Shown: one piece after another, positions 59,208 through 64,000 of the stretch
How the letters are laid out: every line of letters starts with the position of its first letter
Position numbering within the stretch: the first letter of the stretch is position 1
Source: Bacillus sp. 103mf
Lineage (GTDB): Bacteria > Bacillota > Bacilli > Bacillales > Bacillaceae_G
Reading direction: 5' to 3'
DNA: 64,000 nucleotides
Assembly (NCBI RefSeq): GCF_900116295.1
Contig: NZ_FPAF01000005.1
Coordinates: 124,001-188,000, forward strand
Notes under the pieces: generated by a model
Seen by the model: the letters and a program-made list of their open reading frames with translations, nothing else
Told to the model about the DNA's origin: nothing
Database searches by the model: none
Program-made: the position numbers and the translations under genes

Positions 59208-60176
59208 ATGAGGCAATTTGTAAAACCAACAGTTGTCGTAAGTAAATGTTTAGAATTTGAAGCATGTCGTTATAACGGTGATAAGCTTTCTGATGCAACA
59301 GTACGTAATTTACAGCCGTATGTAGAATTCATTCCAGTTTGCCCAGAAGTGGAGATTGGACTTGGCATTCCAAGAGAAACGATTCGTATTGTCGAGCAAG
59401 ATGGGATGCAAAAATTAGTGCAGCCATCAACAGGTGCTGATTTAACGGAGAAAATGCAGCAATTTTCAAATGTATTTTTATCTTCTTTACCGGATGTGGA
59501 TGGTTTCATTTTGAAAAATAGGTCACCAAGCTGCGGAACGCGTGATGTGAAAATATATGCTGGATTAGGAAAGGCACCCACAAAAGGCAAGGGCGCCGGG
59601 TTATTTGGTAGTGCAGTCTTAGCAGGATTTGCACATTTAGCGATTGAGGAAGAAGGAAGACTGTCGAATTTTATCATTCGCGAACATTTTTTGACGCAGC
59701 TATTTACAATTGCACATTTTAAAACGTTAAAGAAAAATAAAAACATGAAAGCATTAGTTGAATTTCAATCTGATCATAAGTATTTATTCATGGCATATAA
59801 TCAAACAAAGCAAAAAGAATTAGGGCGCGTCATTGCGAATAAGGAAAAGCGACCGATTGATGAAGTGTTTGCAATGTATGAGGAAATATTGTATGAATTG
59901 TTAAATCGTACACCGCGGTATACATCAAATATCAACGTATGTCAGCATATTTTTGGATATTTTAAAAATAAATTGAAGAAAGAAGAAAAAGATCATTTTC
60001 TTTCTTTGCTCAGTAAGTATGCTGAAAGGAAAATACCATTAAGTAGTTTACTTACCATTTTAAAATCGTGGGCCATCCGATTTGAAGAAACATATTTACT
60101 GAGACAAACATATTTTGAACCGTATCCAGAAATGTTAGTGGAAATCACAGATTCTGGAAAAGGACGAGATTATTAA
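59208..60176 (+). CDS. DUF523-DUF1722 two-domain protein (YbgA-like)
   Basis: The 322-residue protein has an N-terminal DUF523 domain with conserved Cys residues (VSKCLEFEACRYNG near residue 12, PVCPEVEIGLGIPR near 43, RSPSCGTRDVKIY near 105) and a C-terminal DUF1722 domain (EFQSDHKYLFMAYNQ near 185 and NVCQHIFGYFK near 245). The Cys pattern suggests an iron-sulfur or metal site. It starts four bases after the TetR stop with GGAGG, so it belongs to the exporter operon. No function is established. Confidence 0.88.
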   Translation: MRQFVKPTVVVSKCLEFEACRYNGDKLSDATVRNLQPYVEFIPVCPEVEIGLGIPRETIRIVEQDGMQKLVQPSTGADLTEKMQQFSNVFLSSLPDVDGFILKNRSPSCGTRDVKIYAGLGKAPTKGKGAGLFGSAVLAGFAHLAIEEEGRLSNFIIREHFLTQLFTIAHFKTLKKNKNMKALVEFQSDHKYLFMAYNQTKQKELGRVIANKEKRPIDEVFAMYEEILYELLNRTPRYTSNINVCQHIFGYFKNKLKKEEKDHFLSLLSKYAERKIPLSSLLTILKSWAIRFEETYLLRQTYFEPYPEMLVEITDSGKGRDY

Positions 60177-60203
60177 ACAAAAAACTGCATAATTCGACTT
60201 TTT

Positions 60204-60242
60204 TATTCCTATGTTGTTGTAGAACAATGTAGGAATTTTTTT
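60204..60242 (+). terminator. Terminator of the ABC-tetR-DUF523 operon
   Basis: TTCCTATGTTGTT pairs with AACAATGTAGGAA (two G-T pairs) and runs into seven T residues. Confidence 0.85.
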
Positions 60243-60355
60243 GTGCATTAGTACAGATTCTGTTTTACAATTAAATTGTGACAGAATTGTAGCAATTATC
60301 TTACTATTATTCATTCTTCTTTAGAGTAATGTTTGTACTATATACGCACGCGCTG

Positions 60356-60373
60356 TCGAAATAACGAATTCGA
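60356..60373. promoter_or_regulatory. Dyad upstream of the yng operon
   Basis: TCGAA (60356-60360) and TTCGA (60369-60373) form a dyad that includes the palindrome CGAATTCG. It lies 16 bases before the yngJ start and may be an operator. Confidence 0.4.
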
Positions 60374-60388
60374 TAAGGGGTGTGACAA

Positions 60389-61534
60389 ATGGAATTTACT
60401 CTTACTAGAGAAAAACAAATGATTAAAGAAATGGTGCGCGACTTTGCTGAAAAGGAAATCGCTCCGAAGGCTGTGTATTATGATAAAACGGCAGAATTCC
60501 CATATGAAACGTTTCAAAAGATGGGCGAACTTGGTTTGTTAGGAATCCCATTCCCTGAAGAATACGGTGGTTCTGGCGGCGATACGTTATCGTATGCACT
60601 AGCAGTTGAAGAAATTGGCCGCGCTTGTGGTGGTACAGGGTTAAGTTATGCGGCGACAATTTCATTAGGTGCTTCTCCTATTTATTATTTTGGTACAGAA
60701 GAACAAAAACAAAAATATTTAGTTCCAATGGCATCTGGTAAGACACTTGGTGCATTTGGATTAACGGAGCCAAATGCTGGATCTGATGCTGGCGGCACAC
60801 AAACGAAAGCCGTATTAGACGGTGATGAATATGTAATTAGCGGTGAGAAGTGCTGGATTACAAATGCCGAGTATGCAAATACGATTATTGTAACCGCTAT
60901 CAATGGTGTTGAGGAAAGCGGTAAAAAACGTATCTCTGCTTTTATCGTACCGACAAATAGCGAAGGATTAACAATTTCTAGTCCGTACGACAAAATGGGC
61001 GTTCGTGCTTCTAATACATGTGAAATTGTTTTAGATGACGTTCGTGTACCGAAGGAAAATATTCTTGGAGATATAAATAAAGGATTTAAGCAATTTTTAT
61101 ATACGTTAGATGGTGGGCGCATTTCCATTGCTTCATTAGCAGTAGGGATTGCTCAATCTGCATTTGAGCGTGCACTGCAATATGCGAAGGAGCGTAAACA
61201 ATTTGGTCGTTCCCTATCAAACTTCCAAGCAATTCAATTTAAATTAGCAGATATGGCAACAGAAGTTGAATTAGCACGCAATATGGTACATAAAGCTGCT
61301 TGGTTAAAAGACAATGATAAACCATTCGGAAAAGAAGCAGCGATGGCAAAACTTTTTGCATCTGAAACAGCAAGCCGTGTATCTAACCAAGCTGTGCAAA
61401 TTCATGGTGGTTACGGATATATGCGTGAGTATGAAGTAGAGCGTCATATTCGTGATGCAAAGCTATTAGAAATTGGTGAGGGTACTTCTGAAATTCAACG
61501 TCTCGTTATTTCAAGACATTTAGGATGTCGCTAA
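60389..61534 (+). CDS. yngJ: Acyl-CoA dehydrogenase (YngJ-like)
   Basis: The 381-residue protein has all the acyl-CoA dehydrogenase hallmarks: FGLTEPNAGSDAGG near residue 123 (FAD/substrate), SGEKCWITNA near 152, RKQFGRSLSNFQAIQFKLADM near 270 and the C-terminal LEIGEGTSEIQRLVISRHLG near 362, with the catalytic Glu in EGT as in short- and medium-chain enzymes. Its place ahead of biotin carboxylase and HMG-CoA lyase points to leucine breakdown (isovaleryl-CoA). True isovaleryl-CoA dehydrogenases place the base elsewhere, so the substrate is open. Ribosome site AAGGGGTGTGAC. Confidence 0.9.
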   Translation: MEFTLTREKQMIKEMVRDFAEKEIAPKAVYYDKTAEFPYETFQKMGELGLLGIPFPEEYGGSGGDTLSYALAVEEIGRACGGTGLSYAATISLGASPIYYFGTEEQKQKYLVPMASGKTLGAFGLTEPNAGSDAGGTQTKAVLDGDEYVISGEKCWITNAEYANTIIVTAINGVEESGKKRISAFIVPTNSEGLTISSPYDKMGVRASNTCEIVLDDVRVPKENILGDINKGFKQFLYTLDGGRISIASLAVGIAQSAFERALQYAKERKQFGRSLSNFQAIQFKLADMATEVELARNMVHKAAWLKDNDKPFGKEAAMAKLFASETASRVSNQAVQIHGGYGYMREYEVERHIRDAKLLEIGEGTSEIQRLVISRHLGCR

Positions 61535-61548
61535 GAGGAGGGTTCACT

Positions 61549-62886
61549 ATGTTTCGAAAAATATTAATTGCTAACCGCGGTGAAATTGCTGTTCGTATTA
61601 TAAAGACGTGTGAAAAACTAGGAATTCAAACAGTGGCAATTTATTCAGAAGCTGATGAATCTGCCCTTCATGTGAAAATGGCAAGTGAAGCACATCTTGT
61701 CGGCGGTCCGCGTGTTCAAGAAAGCTATTTAAACCTTGAAAAGATCATTGAAATTGCAAAAGAAACAAAAGTAGAGGCAATTCATCCAGGTTACGGATTG
61801 TTGTCAGAAAATACAACATTTGCATTGCGTTGTGAAGAAGAAGGAATTGTCTTTATCGGTCCTTCCAAAGATGTGATTGCAAAGATGGGAAGCAAAATTG
61901 AGTCTCGCAAAGCAATGTTAGCGGCTGAAGTTCCTATTGTACCTGGTATTTCATCTAGCATTCCAACTGTTGAAGAAGCAAAAGAAATTGCAGACCAAAT
62001 TGGTTATCCACTTATGTTAAAGGCATCCGCTGGTGGCGGGGGCATTGGTATGCAAGTGATAGAAACTGAACAAGCGCTCACTCAAGCGTTTGAAAGTAAT
62101 CAAACGCGTGCAAAGAATTTTTTCGGCAACGGAGAAATGTATATGGAACGATTGATTACAAATGCGCATCATATTGAGATTCAAGTGCTTGCTGATAAAC
62201 AAGGGAATACGGTGTATTTGTGGGAACGTGAATGTTCGGTGCAGCGCCGTAATCAAAAAGTAATTGAAGAAGCGCCATCTCCATTTTTAGATGAAGCAGC
62301 GCGCATAGAAATGGGAGAGGTTGCAGTGAAAGCTGCGAAAGCGCTCGGTTATACAAATGCAGGAACGATTGAATTTCTTGTTGATGATGAGAAAAATTTC
62401 TATTTCTTAGAAATGAATACGAGATTACAAGTAGAACATCCGGTAACAGAAGAAATTACTGGTCTTGATTTAGTTGAGCAGCAATTGCGAATTGCATCAG
62501 GCGAAACCCTTTCGTTTACACAGGATGAAGTAAAGCGTAGTGGTCATGCCATTGAAGCGCGCATTTATGCTGAAGATCCAAAAACGTTTTTCCCATCACC
62601 AGGGAAAATTACATCTCTGTCTCTTCCAACAGCAGTGCGCATTGATCATTTCTTAGAAGATGGTGTAGCAATTACTCCGTTTTATGATCCGATGATTGCA
62701 AAAGTAATTGCACATGGGGAAACGCGAGGAGAAGCAATCCAAAAGCTACAAGCAGCATTAGAAGAACTAAAAGTAGAGGGTATTAAAACAAATACGCCGA
62801 TGCTTCTGCAAGTCTTAGAAGATGAAGTATTCCAGAGTGGCATTTACACAACAAGCTTTGTAACGAAGCAGCTTGTGAAAAAATAA
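61549..62886 (+). CDS. yngH: Biotin carboxylase (YngH-like)
   Basis: The protein is 445 residues from ATG 61549 behind AGAGGAGGG; the frame opens 24 bases earlier inside yngJ. ATP-grasp features include LIANRGEIAVRII at the start, the ATP loop KASAGGGGIGMQV near 160, ECSVQRRNQKVIEE near 228, and EMNTRLQVEHPVTEE near 285. It carboxylates biotin on YngHB for methylcrotonyl-CoA or a related acyl-CoA. Its carboxyltransferase partner should be further downstream, outside the window. Confidence 0.94.
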   Translation: MFRKILIANRGEIAVRIIKTCEKLGIQTVAIYSEADESALHVKMASEAHLVGGPRVQESYLNLEKIIEIAKETKVEAIHPGYGLLSENTTFALRCEEEGIVFIGPSKDVIAKMGSKIESRKAMLAAEVPIVPGISSSIPTVEEAKEIADQIGYPLMLKASAGGGGIGMQVIETEQALTQAFESNQTRAKNFFGNGEMYMERLITNAHHIEIQVLADKQGNTVYLWERECSVQRRNQKVIEEAPSPFLDEAARIEMGEVAVKAAKALGYTNAGTIEFLVDDEKNFYFLEMNTRLQVEHPVTEEITGLDLVEQQLRIASGETLSFTQDEVKRSGHAIEARIYAEDPKTFFPSPGKITSLSLPTAVRIDHFLEDGVAITPFYDPMIAKVIAHGETRGEAIQKLQAALEELKVEGIKTNTPMLLQVLEDEVFQSGIYTTSFVTKQLVKK

Positions 62887-62914
62887 AGGTTACGAAATTT
62901 AAAGGGGGAAATAA

Positions 62915-63130
62915 ATGATGACAAAAGTATATGCATCGATGGCAGGAAACGTTTGGAAAATTGTAGTGGGTGTAGGAGATACAGTAGAGGAAGATCAGGA
63001 TGTCGTCATTTTAGAATCTATGAAAATGGAAATTCCAATCGCTGTAGAAGAAGCTGGCACTGTTATGAAAATTCTTGTGCAGGAAGGCGATTTTGTTAAT
63101 GAGGGAGATGTATTAGTAGAAATCGAATAG
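62915..63130 (+). CDS. yngHB: Biotin carboxyl carrier protein (small biotinyl domain, YngHB-like)
   Basis: This is a 70-71 residue biotinyl/lipoyl domain on its own. The biotinylation motif ESMKMEIPI lies near residue 35 with the target Lys in MKM, and the domain ends EGDVLVEIE. Two ATG codons (62915 and 62918) follow AAGGGGGAAAT. It carries CO2 as carboxybiotin between YngH and a carboxyltransferase. Free-standing carriers of this size are typical of the yng operon. Confidence 0.94.
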   Translation: MMTKVYASMAGNVWKIVVGVGDTVEEDQDVVILESMKMEIPIAVEEAGTVMKILVQEGDFVNEGDVLVEIE

Positions 63131-63151
63131 TGAGAAACGGGGTGCAATCGA

Positions 63152-64000
63152 TTGAAATTACCTTCTTTTGCTTCTATTAAAGAAGTCGGGCCGCGTGATG
63201 GTTTGCAAAATGAAAAGAAAATTGTTGGTACAAAAGATAAAGTGAAATGGATTCATATGCTGGCAGACGCAGGTCTTTCCTATATTGAAGTTTCATCTTT
63301 CGTTCACCCTAAATGGATTCCTGCTTTGGCCGATGCACAAAATGTGTTTGCTGCGCTTGAGCGGAAACCGCACGTTACATATGCAGCTCTCGTTCCAAAT
63401 CAAAATGGTTTGGAACGGGCGCTGTTGCAAGATATAGATGAGGTGAACGTCTTTTTATCTGCTAGTGAAACTCATAATAAGAAAAATATTAATAAATCAA
63501 TTGATGAAGCACTTTCTGTTATTGAAGAGATAACGAAACAATCATTATTTTCTGGGAAAAAGGTACGTGGTTACGTATCAACTGTATTTGGTTGCCCATA
63601 TGAGGGCGAAGTGAACGTTCATACGGTTGATGAACTTTGTAACAAATTGTTTTCATATGGCATTTATGAAGTATCACTTGGGGATACGATCGGGGTGGCA
63701 AATCCAGCGCAAGTAGAGCGTGTATTAGAGCACTTACTCCCAAAATATGATTCTTCTAAGTTTGCGATGCATTTCCATAACACGTACGGCATGGCACTTG
63801 CTAATGTAGTAAAGTCATTGGAATGCGGTGTTACAACTTTTGATAGTTCATGCGGTGGTCTTGGCGGATGCCCGTATGCACCAGGTGCGTCTGGGAACGT
63901 TGCAACAAATGATTTAGTTCACATGCTTCATAAACTGGGTGTACAAACAAATGTAAATGAAGAAAAGCTATTACAAGCAACAAAATTTATCCAAAGCAAG
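63152..64000 (+). CDS. yngG: Hydroxymethylglutaryl-CoA lyase (YngG-like), C-terminus cut by window edge
   Basis: From TTG 63152, seven bases behind ACGGGGTG, the frame stays open to the window end (283 codons). The pattern KEVGPRDGLQNEKK near residue 10 holds the metal-binding Asp, and VSTVFGCPYEG near 145, FHNTYGMALAN near 208 and GGLGGCPYAPGASGNVA near 234 are present, the last with the catalytic Cys of the lyase. It splits 3-hydroxy-3-methylglutaryl-CoA into acetoacetate and acetyl-CoA, the last step of leucine breakdown. It is in operon with yngJ-yngH-yngHB. Confidence 0.95.
   Translation, partial: MKLPSFASIKEVGPRDGLQNEKKIVGTKDKVKWIHMLADAGLSYIEVSSFVHPKWIPALADAQNVFAALERKPHVTYAALVPNQNGLERALLQDIDEVNVFLSASETHNKKNINKSIDEALSVIEEITKQSLFSGKKVRGYVSTVFGCPYEGEVNVHTVDELCNKLFSYGIYEVSLGDTIGVANPAQVERVLEHLLPKYDSSKFAMHFHNTYGMALANVVKSLECGVTTFDSSCGGLGGCPYAPGASGNVATNDLVHMLHKLGVQTNVNEEKLLQATKFIQSK

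Noticed and set aside
1-64000. CRISPR arrays, tRNA, rRNA, prophage, complete insertion sequences
   Set aside because: No regularly spaced repeats, no cloverleaf or rRNA sequence, and no integrase or transposase gene was found; the only mobile-like items are short bcr-type and MITE-like repeats.

Overview
The window looks like chromosomal DNA of a Bacillus cereus-group bacterium (B. cereus, thuringiensis, anthracis or mycoides type). The evidence is low GC, strong GGAGG-type ribosome sites with frequent TTG/GTG starts, dense intrinsic terminators, B. subtilis-like genes (sbcDC, ydjO, csp, zwf, the yng leucine/acyl-CoA operon) and copies of the bcr1 repeat with ATAAA/TTTAT ends, which is known from this group. 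I see no rRNA, tRNA, CRISPR array, prophage or complete insertion sequence.

Layout. 1-6.1 kb: a 3-hydroxyisobutyryl-CoA hydrolase running off the left edge, a small membrane protein, and a DUF2584-like gene followed by the SbcCD nuclease. 6.2-13.9 kb: single genes (YaiI/DUF188, a TipA/Mta-type MerR regulator with its own 19-bp-spacer promoter, GNAT, DinB, a membrane metallophosphoesterase, an autoregulated MarR operon, a YdbC-like protein, a Nudix hydrolase). 13.9-18.3 kb: a minus-strand block of pyruvate oxidase, a ZIP metal transporter, YdjO, a cold-shock protein and a methyltransferase. 18.3-24.2 kb: mostly pentose-phosphate genes (6-phosphogluconate dehydrogenase facing zwf plus a cyclase) set among decayed genes. 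24.2-32 kb: GNAT, a hydrolase-only-looking RelA/SpoT homologue, methyltransferases, a TelA/XpaC-like pair and a 2H phosphoesterase. 32-39.2 kb: a MutS2-like ATPase without Smr domain, a DEAD-box helicase, phosphoglycerate mutase and PepD, with bcr1 copies at both ends.

39.8-47.4 kb: a BceAB-like ABC transporter followed by a ComP-like sensor kinase and a NarL/LuxR-type regulator, then an SDR and MFS pair. 47.6-53.4 kb: DinB, a small spore-like protein, a BlaI/BlaR1-type pair with tandem operators, a truncated CopZ-type zinc domain, and a GC-richer two-gene ABA4-like island beside a broken MerR gene. 53.4-56.5 kb: a reductase-like gene, a MITE-like repeat, a lipoprotein, small membrane proteins and gene fragments. 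56.7-60.2 kb: an ABC exporter, a TetR regulator and a DUF523-DUF1722 protein with a palindromic operator. 60.4-64 kb: the start of a yngJ-yngH-yngHB-yngG operon for leucine/acyl-CoA breakdown, running off the right edge.

The clearest themes are many self-regulated small operons with visible operators, repeat-driven remodelling (three bcr1 copies, one shortened between internal direct repeats; a second repeat present three times), and at least five small decayed genes. The candidates most worth follow-up are the hybrid Bce-type transporter with ComP/NarL-type signalling, the BlaR1-like sensor whose external domain does not look like a penicillin-binding domain, the synthetase-degenerate RSH protein, and a promoter-to-terminator unit at about 31.8-32.15 kb without an intact reading frame.
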